Below are positions 1-8,220 of a stretch of 64,000 nt of DNA, piece after piece. The DNA comes from Pseudomonadota bacterium. GTDB lineage: Bacteria; Myxococcota_A; Bradymonadia; UBA4248. The number at the start of each line of letters is the position of its first letter. Within the stretch, counting starts at the first letter, position 1. Location: assembly GCA_017464085.1 (NCBI GenBank), contig JAFUEE010000083.1, positions 1 to 64,000 of the forward strand, written 5' to 3'. The notes beneath the pieces are model-generated. The model was not told the DNA's origin. It made no database searches and worked only from the letters and a program-made list of their open reading frames with translations. A program made the translations under genes and the position numbers.

Positions 1-252
1 ACGATTATCAGCGAACTTCCGGCAGGCAAGGGATATGCCGATGTCGTGTTTATCCCATATATCCCCAATGTGCCCGCGATGATTGTCGAATTCAAGCGAA
101 ACCACAGTACAGGGGCGGCGCTCAAGCAGATCGAATCAAAACAATATTTCGATGTGATGGACAAATACCAAGGCGATCTGCTGCTCGTCGCCGTGAATTA
201 TGATGAAAAGACGAACACACACGCATGCGAGATCAGGCGTTTTGTGAAATAA
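1..252 (+). CDS. AAA-ATPase-like / PD-(D/E)XK nuclease-family protein, C-terminal fragment (5' end outside window)
   Basis: This is the last 83 residues of a protein whose start lies before base 1; the frame is open from base 1 to the TAA at 250. Visible are the hallmarks of the PD-(D/E)XK (DUF1703) domain that ends AAA-ATPase-like proteins: GYADVVF with the metal-binding Asp, then MIVEFK carrying the Glu and Lys, then a QI..K.Y segment. The full-length homologue at 34641-36236 has the equivalent GYADIVYLP and LVIELK motifs, so assignment by internal comparison is firm. The family's cellular role is not established. The gene is convergent with glyQ, with two bulged hairpins between them. Confidence 0.8.
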   Translation, partial: TIISELPAGKGYADVVFIPYIPNVPAMIVEFKRNHSTGAALKQIESKQYFDVMDKYQGDLLLVAVNYDEKTNTHACEIRRFVK

Positions 253-314
253 CAGATGAGATAAGCGCCTTTCGGGGATTCCGCACCGCAGTCCCAGGAC
301 TACAACCAAAATAA

Positions 315-381
315 GCGCCGCGTATCGCGCAAGCGATAGCGGCGCACGCCGTGCGTATTGGCCATCGGCCAATAGCACGGC
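315..381. repeat. Two bulged TA-TA hairpins between convergent genes
   Basis: Copy one is 315-345: outer arms GCGCCGC and GCGGCGC, bulged G at 322, inner arms TATCGC and GCGATA, loop GCAA. Copy two is 348-381: outer arms GCCGTGC and GCACGGC, bulged G at 355, inner arms TATTGGCC and GGCCAATA, loop ATC. Both arms differ between the copies while pairing and the unpaired G are kept. They lie between the 3' ends of two convergent genes and could act as a bidirectional terminator. This is the first of about 33 such hairpins in the window. Confidence 0.85.
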
Positions 382-409
382 AAACATAAAGTATATAAAT
401 TATAAATAA

Positions 410-1297
410 TTATACGTTTTTGCGGGCTTCTTTATTGAGAAGCGGGAAGCCCATTTCCTCGCGCTGCTTGAGGTAGCATTCGGCAGCCATGCGCGAGAGC
501 GTGCGCACACGGTTGATATACGACTGACGGTCGGTGACGGAGATCGCGCCGCGCGCCTGAAGGATATTGAACGCATGCGAGCATTTGAGCACGTGGTCAT
601 AGCCCGGGAAGGCAAGTCCCATGTCGAGGAGGCGTTTGGCTTCGGCTTCATACATTTCAAACAATTTATATTGAAGCTCGACACTCGCTTCATCGAGATA
701 ATATTTTGACTGCTCGATTTCTGCCTGAAGATGGACATCTTCGTATTTGATATCGTTGACCCACTGAAGGTCATGAATGCGGTTGACGTTCTGCATATAC
801 ATGCAGATGCGTTCCAGGCCGTAGGTGATTTCTGCGGTAACGGGGTTACAGGGAAGGCCGCCCACCTGCTGGAAATAAGTGAACTGCGTGACTTCCATGC
901 CGTCTGCCCAGACTTCCCAGCCGCAGCCCCAGGCGCCCTGCGAAGGGGCTTCCCAGTTGTCCTCGACGAGGCGGATGTCGTGTGCCAGCGGATCGATGCC
1001 GATCGCGCGAAGCGAGCCAAAATAGAGGTCGAGCACATCTTTCGGGCTCGGCTTCAGGATGACCTGGAACTGATAATAAGCGCCCCAGCGGTTCGGATTT
1101 TCGCCATATCGCGCATCGACCGGACGGCGGCAAGGCTCGATGAACGCCACCGAATAGGGCTCCGGGCCAAGTGCCCTGAAAAATGTCGCCGGATTGAACG
1201 TGCCCGCGCCCTTCTCAATATCATACGGCTGCTGAATGATGCAGCCCTGCGACGCCCAGTATTTCTGCAACGTCAGCACCAGATCCTGAAAATTCAT
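410..1297 (-). CDS. glyQ: Glycyl-tRNA synthetase alpha subunit
   Basis: The 295-residue product matches the alpha chain of tetrameric bacterial glycyl-tRNA synthetase, which with the beta chain (GlyS) charges tRNA-Gly in the cytoplasm. Recognisable segments run through the whole protein: [14 protein letters not shown] at the start, [61 protein letters not shown] and ITYGLERI. Length is normal for the family. The frame is open 22 codons further upstream, but the ATG at 1297 is chosen because AAGGAG lies just before it and family members begin MNFQ. No glyS follows, which is unusual because the two genes are often adjacent. An ABC-exporter operon lies upstream on the same strand. Confidence 0.95.
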   Translation of the reverse strand: MNFQDLVLTLQKYWASQGCIIQQPYDIEKGAGTFNPATFFRALGPEPYSVAFIEPCRRPVDARYGENPNRWGAYYQFQVILKPSPKDVLDLYFGSLRAIGIDPLAHDIRLVEDNWEAPSQGAWGCGWEVWADGMEVTQFTYFQQVGGLPCNPVTAEITYGLERICMYMQNVNRIHDLQWVNDIKYEDVHLQAEIEQSKYYLDEASVELQYKLFEMYEAEAKRLLDMGLAFPGYDHVLKCSHAFNILQARGAISVTDRQSYINRVRTLSRMAAECYLKQREEMGFPLLNKEARKNV

Positions 1298-1327
1298 ACA
1301 CAAACTCCTTGACAGTTCAGAATAATT

Positions 1328-1354
1328 GGCCCGCATGGACCAAACCGGCGGGCC
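1328..1354. other. GC-rich hairpin upstream of glyQ
   Basis: A perfect 7-bp stem, GGCCCGC with GCGGGCC, encloses 13 bases. On the + strand it is followed by TTTT; on the - strand by AATTATT. It sits between the end of the ABC operon and the glyQ start, so it may be a weak terminator of that operon. No T-box consensus (AGGGTGGNACCGCG) is present, so T-box control of glyQ is not supported. Confidence 0.4.
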
Positions 1355-1467
1355 TTTTACCACCTTTCAAGAGAGATTTCGACAGAATTGTTACGACCGG
1401 CCTGGACAGGGCCAACTATCCAGCACAACGAAATGATTTTCCATACAGACAGCATCCTGCGCCGTGA

Positions 1468-3210
1468 TCATGCGCTGAGCTTCTGCCGGGAAACCATTTT
1501 ATAAAATTCTCCTTTCTTTTCCATGAGTTCATCGGGCCTGCCCTGTTCAGCGACAGTGCCGTCTTTAATGACAACGATTTTGTCTGCATGCGCGACCGTG
1601 CGCATGCGGTGCGCGATGATCATCACGGTTTTGTTGCGGATCAGCCGTGAAAGCGCTTCCTGAATGAGCGTTTCATTTTCGATATCGAGCGAAGCAGTCG
1701 CCTCATCGAGCAGTATGACTGGCGCATCTTTCAATATTGCCCTCGCAATCGATATGCGCTGGCGTTCCCCACCCGAAAGTGTCGCGCCATTTTCCCCAAT
1801 CATCGTCTGGTAACCTTCGGGCAACCGGGAGATGAATGCGTTGCACTGCGCGGCGGCGGCGGCCTCCATCACTTCAGCATCGGACGCATCGCTTCGCCCG
1901 ATTCTGATATTTTCCATAATCGTATTTTTGAACAGCGTGACATCCTGAAAGACAATCGAGAATGACTTGAGAAGCACTTCGGGATCGATCGAGCCGATAT
2001 CTATGCCGCCGAGCGTGATTCGCCCATTCTGTATATCCCAGAATCGCGCCGCGAGTCGCGCTACGGTCGACTTGCCTCCGCCTGAGGGTCCGACAAGCGC
2101 CGTCACCTCTCCTTGTCTGGCTTCAAATGAAATATCATTCAGCACATGCACATCATCCTGATATGAAAAAGCGACATTTTCAAAGACGATATTCATATTT
2201 TCCGGTTCAAAAGCAGCGATACCGGTCTGAATAGGATGATGATTGAGATCGCGCAATCGCTTGAGGTGGCTGTCCGCATAGATCATCACAGCGAGATTGA
2301 GCAATGCGTGCGAAAGCGGATCATAAAGGCGAGTCACGACAATCATAAAGATCAAAAAAGTGGCGAAATGTATATCTCCAGTGGAGAGTAACCAGGTTCC
2401 CGCGACAGCGGTCGTCGCCAACCCAATCTTAAGAACCATCTGCGCACTGCTCACGAAGACGCCGACAAACCATTCGATATAAATATGTTTTGACTCAGAT
2501 GCCGACAATTTCTGTTCCAGCATTTCATGATAAGATTTCTCTGCATGATTGGCGCGTATGTCTCGCGCGCATTCCAAGCATTCCTGGATGCTGTTTCTCA
2601 GGTCCAGATCTACCTGCAGCGTCTCATCATTCGCCCGTCCCTGCGTTTTCCGGGACAGATAGACAATCAGGAAAGCGACCGGTATGACCCACACACAAGC
2701 AAGTGCCATACGCCAATCCAAAACGAAGAGGACAACAGCCAGGAAAGTGGTGGCATACATAGACCCAAAATAGAGCGGATACTGATGGGAGGAGACCTGC
2801 TCCATCATCTTGCTATCTTCCAGCAAAGTAGATGTGAGATCAGCCAGATCTTTTTTTCCAAAATATGACAGGGGCATCCGCCTAAGTTTTTCAGCCAGCG
2901 TCATGCGACGCACCCCGCTCTCCCGATATACGGCTGTATATTGAGCGTTATATTTTAAATATTCAACAATGATCATCAGCACAAATATTGCGATTGAGCT
3001 TATGATATAAAAAGACACGCCAAAAGCGTCCACGCCCATTATCGATTTGAGCCCATCTCCCGGCATGATTTGAAGAATATACATATATAACAATCCAGCA
3101 GGCAGCACCAGCAGAACATCGGATATCGCACAGATAATATTTGCTTTGATAAAATCTTTTGCGCCTTTTTCTGAAAGCGCATATTTATCCATAAGTTTAG
3201 AATGCTTCAT
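1468..3210 (-). CDS. ABC exporter half-transporter (permease plus ATPase), second gene of pair
   Basis: A 580-residue fused membrane and nucleotide-binding protein of the type I exporter fold. The first ~310 residues hold about six hydrophobic segments. The ATPase follows, with Walker A GPSGGGKST near residue 373, the signature LSGGERQR near 475, Walker B VILLDEATASLD near 498 and the switch His in MIIAHR. It starts 15 bases after the preceding exporter gene, with AAGGAG seven bases before the ATG, so the two probably form a heterodimer. The ATPase sites look intact. Sequence style resembles the YbtQ/IrtB-like siderophore-related exporters often paired with an AraC regulator; the substrate cannot be read from sequence. 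Confidence 0.88.
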   Translation of the reverse strand: MKHSKLMDKYALSEKGAKDFIKANIICAISDVLLVLPAGLLYMYILQIMPGDGLKSIMGVDAFGVSFYIISSIAIFVLMIIVEYLKYNAQYTAVYRESGVRRMTLAEKLRRMPLSYFGKKDLADLTSTLLEDSKMMEQVSSHQYPLYFGSMYATTFLAVVLFVLDWRMALACVWVIPVAFLIVYLSRKTQGRANDETLQVDLDLRNSIQECLECARDIRANHAEKSYHEMLEQKLSASESKHIYIEWFVGVFVSSAQMVLKIGLATTAVAGTWLLSTGDIHFATFLIFMIVVTRLYDPLSHALLNLAVMIYADSHLKRLRDLNHHPIQTGIAAFEPENMNIVFENVAFSYQDDVHVLNDISFEARQGEVTALVGPSGGGKSTVARLAARFWDIQNGRITLGGIDIGSIDPEVLLKSFSIVFQDVTLFKNTIMENIRIGRSDASDAEVMEAAAAAQCNAFISRLPEGYQTMIGENGATLSGGERQRISIARAILKDAPVILLDEATASLDIENETLIQEALSRLIRNKTVMIIAHRMRTVAHADKIVVIKDGTVAEQGRPDELMEKKGEFYKMVSRQKLSA

Positions 3211-3225
3211 CGCTTATCTCCTTGT

Positions 3226-4983
3226 TCATATATGCCAATTGATCGACATTTGATATTGTTTCCAAAGTTCCGGATATATGGTTCCATGTGATATGAGTTC
3301 ATCATGCGTCCCGGATTCGGCGATTTTCCCCTCTGCCATCACATAGATGCAGTCTGCATTCTGAACAGTCGTCAGTCGATGCGCGATTTTTATCACAGTT
3401 TTATTTTTTGCCAGATATTCAAATGCCTTCAGCATGAGATATTCATTTTCAGGATCCGCAAATGCGGTAGCTTCATCCAGAATGACGACCGGCGTATCAC
3501 TGAGTATCACGCGCGCGAGCGCGATTCTCTGACACTCCCCGCCCGAAAGATAAACGCCCTTTGATCCGTACATCGTGTCCACGCCATCCGGGAGTTTTTC
3601 CAGGATATCATCGCACTGCGCGTAATGCAGCGCAGCCAGAACCTCCGCACGTGTCGCATCTTTTTTGCCAAGCCTCACATTATCCAGAATGCTCCGCCTG
3701 AGAAGCTTTGCATCCTGAAACACCGTAGAAATGATGCGCACGCGATCAGTTTTAGCGATGTCGCGCAGATCAATCCCGCCGATTCTGATCGAACCGGAAC
3801 AAGGATCCCAGGCGCGCGCGATCAGTGCCGCAAGCGTCGACTTTCCACTGCCCGAAGCGCCAACAAGCGCAACCGTCTGCCCCTGCCCGACAGTGAGGCT
3901 GACTTCGTCCAGAGCAGCATGGCTGTCGTCATTATAATGAAACGAGACTTTATCAATCTCAATGATATATTCAGAAGGCACCCTGCCCTCAGCAGGCTCA
4001 CTCAGGACACCGATGCTCAGAATGCCCTCGATGCGCTCAAGCGATTCCCTCACGAGCAGCTGATTTTCCCCCATGAACAATATCTTCATGAGCGTGACAG
4101 GAATCACGGGCGTAAAGACCACATAGAACAAAAAGTCTGCGAGAAAACCAGGATCAGCCTGTGTACCGCCCGTGATCATCCAGGCCGCACCGATCAAAAA
4201 CGCAAAAATACCATGCACAAACAGCGTGAATATGATCATCGGGGTGCGCATGCTGTCAGAATACTGAGTCACCCAGAGCCTGAATCTGTCGATGGCTTTT
4301 TTCAAGCGCCCGAACGACATCGCCGTCTGCCCGAACGTCTTGATGACCGCCACGCCACGCACATATTCGACCATCTCATTGCTGATACTCTCCAGCTCAT
4401 TGTGATATTCCGACATCTTCTTGTGCATATCCTTGCCCGTCATCGTGCTCATCACCATAAATGCCAGAATGACCGGAACAATACTCGCAATGCCAAGACG
4501 ATAGTCGAACACAAACAGCAAGATGAGTATGGCGATCGGCGTAATGACCGCGCCGATATAATCCGGCGTCTGATGCGCAAGGAATGCTTCTGTCGCAGCA
4601 CTGCACTGCTCAATCGTGCGCCGAACTTTCCCCGTCCCCTGCATGAACAGCTTGCCATCAGGAATGTTCAGGACGTGCTGAAGCATCTTTGAACGAAGAT
4701 TGCGTATCACTCTGAATGCCGCAAGATGCGAGCACATCAGCGCGCCAATGTAAATCAGCATAGATGCAATGGCGAAATAGAATGCATACCATCCATATCG
4801 TCCAGCATCGATGGCATTCTCAAATTCCGGCATCGCCTGGAGTTCTGCATTTAACACAAACCAGATGCACACGAACGGCACGAGACCGGCAACAGCACTC
4901 ACACCTGAAAGCACCATAGAGGATACTGTCAGATATCGATATCGTCCTGCATATTCAAATAATTGCTTGTAAAGTTTTATCAT
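3226..4983 (-). CDS. ABC exporter half-transporter (permease plus ATPase), first gene of pair
   Basis: A 585-residue fused permease-ATPase. The start at 4983 (MIKLYKQLFEY) is preferred over an upstream in-frame codon because AAGGTG precedes it and the upstream extension has no homology-like character. The membrane domain covers roughly residues 15-310. Walker A is GASGSGKST near 374, the signature is LSGGECQR near 476, Walker B VVILDEATAF near 500, and the H-loop is KIAHRLTT. The D-loop region reads FADPENE instead of the usual SLD, as seen in YbtP/IrtA-like partners. Together with the following gene and the divergent AraC-type gene this suggests an inducible exporter, possibly for a siderophore-like or toxic compound. 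The substrate is inference only. Confidence 0.86.
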   Translation of the reverse strand: MIKLYKQLFEYAGRYRYLTVSSMVLSGVSAVAGLVPFVCIWFVLNAELQAMPEFENAIDAGRYGWYAFYFAIASMLIYIGALMCSHLAAFRVIRNLRSKMLQHVLNIPDGKLFMQGTGKVRRTIEQCSAATEAFLAHQTPDYIGAVITPIAILILLFVFDYRLGIASIVPVILAFMVMSTMTGKDMHKKMSEYHNELESISNEMVEYVRGVAVIKTFGQTAMSFGRLKKAIDRFRLWVTQYSDSMRTPMIIFTLFVHGIFAFLIGAAWMITGGTQADPGFLADFLFYVVFTPVIPVTLMKILFMGENQLLVRESLERIEGILSIGVLSEPAEGRVPSEYIIEIDKVSFHYNDDSHAALDEVSLTVGQGQTVALVGASGSGKSTLAALIARAWDPCSGSIRIGGIDLRDIAKTDRVRIISTVFQDAKLLRRSILDNVRLGKKDATRAEVLAALHYAQCDDILEKLPDGVDTMYGSKGVYLSGGECQRIALARVILSDTPVVILDEATAFADPENEYLMLKAFEYLAKNKTVIKIAHRLTTVQNADCIYVMAEGKIAESGTHDELISHGTIYPELWKQYQMSINWHI

Positions 4984-5075
4984 TTCACACCTTGCTCCAC
5001 AGCTCCATACTCGGCCAATCCGAATACCTGACAGGTCATATCGCGTTAAAGCCAAAACGCTTCAACTCCATTTAG

Positions 5076-5098
5076 ACACATTTGATAACAAAATGTGT
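5076..5098. promoter_or_regulatory. Candidate operator palindrome between the ABC operon and the AraC-type gene
   Basis: ACACATTT and AAATGTGT form a perfect 8-bp inverted repeat with a 7-base spacer. It lies in the 187-bp divergent intergenic region, about six bases upstream of the predicted -35 of the regulator gene. Its position fits autoregulation or joint control. AraC proteins more often bind direct repeats, so another regulator is possible. Confidence 0.4.
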
Positions 5099-5104
5099 AT
5101 TTCA

Positions 5105-5133
5105 TTGACATCAATCACATTGTATCATATTTA
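5105..5133 (+). promoter_or_regulatory. Predicted sigma70-type promoter of the AraC-type gene
   Basis: A perfect TTGACA at 5105-5110 is separated by 17 bases from TATTTA at 5128-5133. Transcription would start near 5140, directly before a run of eight G (5142-5149) in the untranslated leader. The coding start at 5171 follows a clear AAGGAG. Confidence 0.5.
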
Positions 5134-5170
5134 ATTCAAAAGGGGGGGGAGAAGATAAGGAGAAAGAGAG

Positions 5171-5533
5171 ATGTTTGAGCTGACACACTTCGCCACAAAG
5201 CCCAGCAAGGTCCTCAGAGTCATTCTCGTACACGAATATATCTGCTCGAACCTCTCTGAGAAGCTGACGATTTCCGGGATTGCGGCACATTTCCACATAT
5301 CCCCGACAACGCTCAAGGAAGAATTCCGTGCCAGATATGGCCTTCCCATATCCTCATCCATTAGAAATATACGGATACAAAACGCGACTCAATTACTCAC
5401 ACAGACCGACAAACCTGTCATTGAAATCGCGAACCTCTGCGGTTACGAGAACCCAAGCAAATTCTCATCCGCATTTCGGAAACTCACCGGAAGCTCCCCA
5501 TCGGCATACCGTGAAGCCCATCGGTTCCCTTGA
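5171..5533 (+). CDS. AraC-type helix-turn-helix transcriptional regulator, short form
   Basis: A 120-residue protein that is essentially one AraC/XylS DNA-binding domain. The first helix-turn-helix is around LTISGIAAHFHISPTTLKEEF, then RIQNATQLL, and the second around VIEIANLCGYENPSKFSSAF with the family-typical FR.LTG.SPS.YR ending. The usual ~150-residue N-terminal ligand domain is missing; either the protein is a stand-alone domain or the partner domain is encoded elsewhere. It diverges from the ABC exporter pair, which it probably controls. The ATG at 5171 is supported by AAGGAG upstream. Confidence 0.88.
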   Translation: MFELTHFATKPSKVLRVILVHEYICSNLSEKLTISGIAAHFHISPTTLKEEFRARYGLPISSSIRNIRIQNATQLLTQTDKPVIEIANLCGYENPSKFSSAFRKLTGSSPSAYREAHRFP

Positions 5534-5554
5534 TCTGCTGAGGCCAATTTGCGC

Positions 5555-5746
5555 ATTGCTATTCAGCCGGTCGTGGCACATTCAGCCCCTGCTGGCGGCG
5601 TTTGCGTCATACGACAATAGAGCCCAAGCCATGCACTTGAAATCAAAGCCAGAAGCTTTATCACGCTAATTCCTGCCTACTGCCTACTGACTGGCATGAA
5701 AAATCACGCAATACTTCAGAAAACGCCTATGGGGCTGAATAGTAAC
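5555..5746. mobile_element. IS66-like MITE (copy 1) with 8-bp target duplication
   Basis: The left end begins ATTGCTATTCAGCC and the right end, reverse-complemented, begins GTTACTATTCAGCC. The element is flanked by perfect 8-bp direct repeats ATTTGCGC at 5547-5554 and 5747-5754. It encodes nothing. A second copy with matching ends and shared interior motifs (CCTACTGCCT, TCACGCAAT, CTTCAGAA) is at 34195-34369. GTAA-type ends with 8-bp duplications are known for the IS66 family, so a non-autonomous IS66 relative is the best guess. It accounts for most of the gap between the AraC-type gene and the following lipoprotein gene. Confidence 0.7.
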
Positions 5747-5873
5747 ATTTGCGCTCTATGAAGCAAAAGAATGAATCGCCAACTTGAGCGTATCAGAGTA
5801 TATCTGTCATCAGTTTGTCGTTCATGGGATTGCAATCCCCACATATTTAGCCTGTTTGACTGAAGGAAAGTCT

Positions 5874-7148
5874 ATGAAACACAATAATTTGCTCGTTCTC
5901 CTGTTCACCTCGGCCATATTATGCGGATGCACCCCCAAGCCCGACACGCCCCCGGAGGAAACGCCGTCCCAAGAAGCGCAAGACAATGCCCAGACGGACG
6001 CGCTCAAAGCCGACGCGAAGGAAACCGATGCAGCAAAGGAAACCGATGCAGCAAAAGAAACGCCAAATGTAGCCGCAGCCCCCGACACCGCAAAAGTGGC
6101 GCCTGCCGAAGCCCCGGCAGTGACCGGAGAGACCTGCGAAGAAGCCGAAGGCTGCGAATGCGGCGAAACGAAGTGCCCGATGAATGCGGTATGCACAGAC
6201 GGCGTGTGCAAATGCGGCGAAACGCTCGTGGAGAGCTATTACACCGGGTATATCTGCATGGAGATCGGCAAGGGCGTGTATGATCTTGGCTGCACAGAGT
6301 CGAAGGGCTGCCCGTGTGGAAAAACGACGGTATTTGCCAACATGGGATGCTCGGGCAAATGGGGCACGTGCGGCGGCGCGCCCGTACCGGGACGCGGTCT
6401 TTCGTGCCGTCACAAGCCGCACAAGGACAGATTTTACAGCCTCGGATGCTTCAAAGACACATGCGACTGCTTCGGAGAACAGATTTCGAAAGACGAGATC
6501 TGCGAAGCGCCGACATGTAAAAATGGATTTTCGCTCACGCCACAGGGCTGCACCTGCGACGGGCGAGTGTATGCCGACGGCTATACCTGCGTAACGGGCA
6601 AGGATATGAAGCTCGTAAGCTACTGCACCGAAGCTGACGGTTGCGCATGCGGCGAAGGGGTCTGTCCGAAAGGCGGCGTCTGCCGGAGAGACAAATGCGT
6701 GGACCGCACGACGCTCAAAGAAATCCCGGAAGGATACACGCTCACGAACGGCTTTCCTAAATGCACGGCAGACGAATGCGTGTGCCACAAGACGAAATGC
6801 AAATCTGGCCAGAACTGCCTTAATGGTGTCTGCTATAACGATCCGTATTTCAGAAAGATTGATGGCAAGACGTATTATTTCCGCATTCAGAATGACAGAA
6901 GCCGTGACACGCTCTGGGAGCTTCTGTTTATGGATGAAGGCGAAGAGATATGCAGCAAATTCGGATCGATCCGCGAACCCGGCAATGAAAGCGATCCGTG
7001 CAAGGACGACGCGCATGCATCCATGACAGTCGCTGAAGCGCTCAAGCACTGTGGCACAGGCGCGATACCTAAGAATGTAGCGGTTCTTTTCTGCACGCTC
7101 GACATGGTGGACGGCGCGCTCCAGTTCTCGGGATGGCAAGCAGAATGA
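5874..7148 (+). CDS. Cysteine-rich surface lipoprotein
   Basis: A 424-residue predicted lipoprotein. The start at 5874 is chosen because the next residues form a signal peptide (MKHNNLLVLL) ending in the lipobox LCGC with Cys19, and GAAGGAAAG lies just upstream. Residues ~20-95 are a low-complexity linker rich in Ala, Glu, Asp and Pro with a repeated KETDA motif. The rest holds many short cysteine modules of the form C.C....C...G.C, with pairs such as GCECGETKC and GCACGEGVC that resemble EGF-like or myxobacterial cysteine-rich repeats. The last ~90 residues are less cysteine-rich and unrecognised. It probably stands on the outer membrane; no enzymatic motif is visible. Confidence 0.75.
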   Translation: MKHNNLLVLLFTSAILCGCTPKPDTPPEETPSQEAQDNAQTDALKADAKETDAAKETDAAKETPNVAAAPDTAKVAPAEAPAVTGETCEEAEGCECGETKCPMNAVCTDGVCKCGETLVESYYTGYICMEIGKGVYDLGCTESKGCPCGKTTVFANMGCSGKWGTCGGAPVPGRGLSCRHKPHKDRFYSLGCFKDTCDCFGEQISKDEICEAPTCKNGFSLTPQGCTCDGRVYADGYTCVTGKDMKLVSYCTEADGCACGEGVCPKGGVCRRDKCVDRTTLKEIPEGYTLTNGFPKCTADECVCHKTKCKSGQNCLNGVCYNDPYFRKIDGKTYYFRIQNDRSRDTLWELLFMDEGEEICSKFGSIREPGNESDPCKDDAHASMTVAEALKHCGTGAIPKNVAVLFCTLDMVDGALQFSGWQAE

Positions 7149-7161
7149 CCAACATCCGCAA

Positions 7162-7175
7162 GCCCCATACGGGGC
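7162..7175. terminator. Short GC hairpin after the cysteine-rich lipoprotein gene
   Basis: GCCCC and GGGGC pair across a four-base loop 13 bases after the stop codon. No T-run follows directly, so it is only a weak terminator candidate. Confidence 0.3.
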
Positions 7176-7276
7176 CTACAGACCTCAGACTGCGCTGACT
7201 CGCTTTCATTTTGTAAACTGTCTTTTCTTGACGATGCCTCTAAAACGCGCGAAACTAAGTCGTGTTTTTGTCCACA

Positions 7277-7294
7277 GAGCCGAGACATCGGCTC
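7277..7294. other. Leader hairpin before the 7314 gene
   Basis: GAGCCGA and TCGGCTC form a 7-bp stem with the tetraloop GACA. It ends 19 bases before the start codon and could affect translation of the downstream gene, which lacks a strong ribosome-binding site. Confidence 0.35.
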
Positions 7295-7313
7295 AAACTT
7301 CCGGATAGTACAG

Positions 7314-8108
7314 ATGCTCATCGCTTATAATAATGACGTTGAATTTCGTTCCCGCATGTACCACATTCAGACCGAGGACAACGGCCTCAAGGACGGTCAT
7401 ATCACGACGAATGTCTTTTATTCTGGGCAAATACTCGATTCCAAATCGACCTCATACAAAGACAAAATTTTCGGCGTAGATGACCCAGAGATTCAGACCG
7501 CTATTATTAAGGAGCTGATGACGAAACAGCATCAGGCCTTTTATGCGAAACTGATAGATGGCACTTACGAAGCGCGCGTGCAGGCGCAGGTGTCCAAATC
7601 TCAGTCGAATCAGTCCCCGCAGCCAAGCGTGCATGGCGCCCGTACGACATCCAGGCTTCCGGCCAGCCAGAGTTCATCATCCTCCGGCATCAATCCCGCC
7701 GCCAAGATTGCATCCAACAATTTCGACAAAGTCTCTCCCCATGAAGTCTCAGGCCTCGGCATGGCGACAAAGTCAAACCGTCCCGACATCCTTCGCGCTT
7801 CATCGCAGCAAGTCGGAAGCGTCAGCCGCCCTGTGGGACGCATCAACACGAATCAGTCCGCCAAAGGCGCCTTTGCGCAGCCCAATCTCGCTTCTGCATC
7901 TGATTTCTCAAAATCCTCTGCGCATGTAGCCGTTTCAGCCCAACCTCAGGCAGATGTAAACCGCATTCCAAGCATGCAGCTTCCTCCCACCCCTGCTGTC
8001 CAGCGCGAAAAATCACTCAATCCTCGCCATATCTGGCTCGGCTTCAGATGGCCAGATGAAGACCTGTCAATCGACGGCCTCGTCTCAAAGATGCTCTGCT
8101 CGATGTAA
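7314..8108 (+). CDS. Unknown cytoplasmic protein, probably frameshifted near its 3' end
   Basis: The 264-residue frame starts MLIAYNNDVEFRSRMYHIQTEDNG, a conserved-looking opening that I associate with deltaproteobacterial proteins of unknown function. The first ~85 residues look like a folded domain; the middle (~90-240) is Ser/Pro/Gln-rich linker. The end reads DLSIDGLVSKMLCSM then stop. If one base is restored near 8087-8091 the frame instead reads VSKDALLDVI and continues to a TAA at 8216-8218, two bases before the next start codon. That spacing and the more natural helix suggest a one-base deletion or sequencing error. No signal peptide. Function unknown. Confidence 0.6.
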   Translation: MLIAYNNDVEFRSRMYHIQTEDNGLKDGHITTNVFYSGQILDSKSTSYKDKIFGVDDPEIQTAIIKELMTKQHQAFYAKLIDGTYEARVQAQVSKSQSNQSPQPSVHGARTTSRLPASQSSSSSGINPAAKIASNNFDKVSPHEVSGLGMATKSNRPDILRASSQQVGSVSRPVGRINTNQSAKGAFAQPNLASASDFSKSSAHVAVSAQPQADVNRIPSMQLPPTPAVQREKSLNPRHIWLGFRWPDEDLSIDGLVSKMLCSM

Positions 8109-8220
8109 TCTGCTGCGGCAAAGTCGTGTCCTCCGGCAAGGCGCGCCGCCTGGCTACTACAGCTTCCTCTCACTTCTCACAAAATGCGCCCTGTTTTGGG
8201 GCGTCTGAGCGCGTGTAACC

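Noticed and set aside
1298-1467. T-box riboswitch upstream of glyQ
   Set aside because: The minus-strand leader contains GGTGGTAAAAGG but not the T-box core, and there is no stem I with a glycine specifier.
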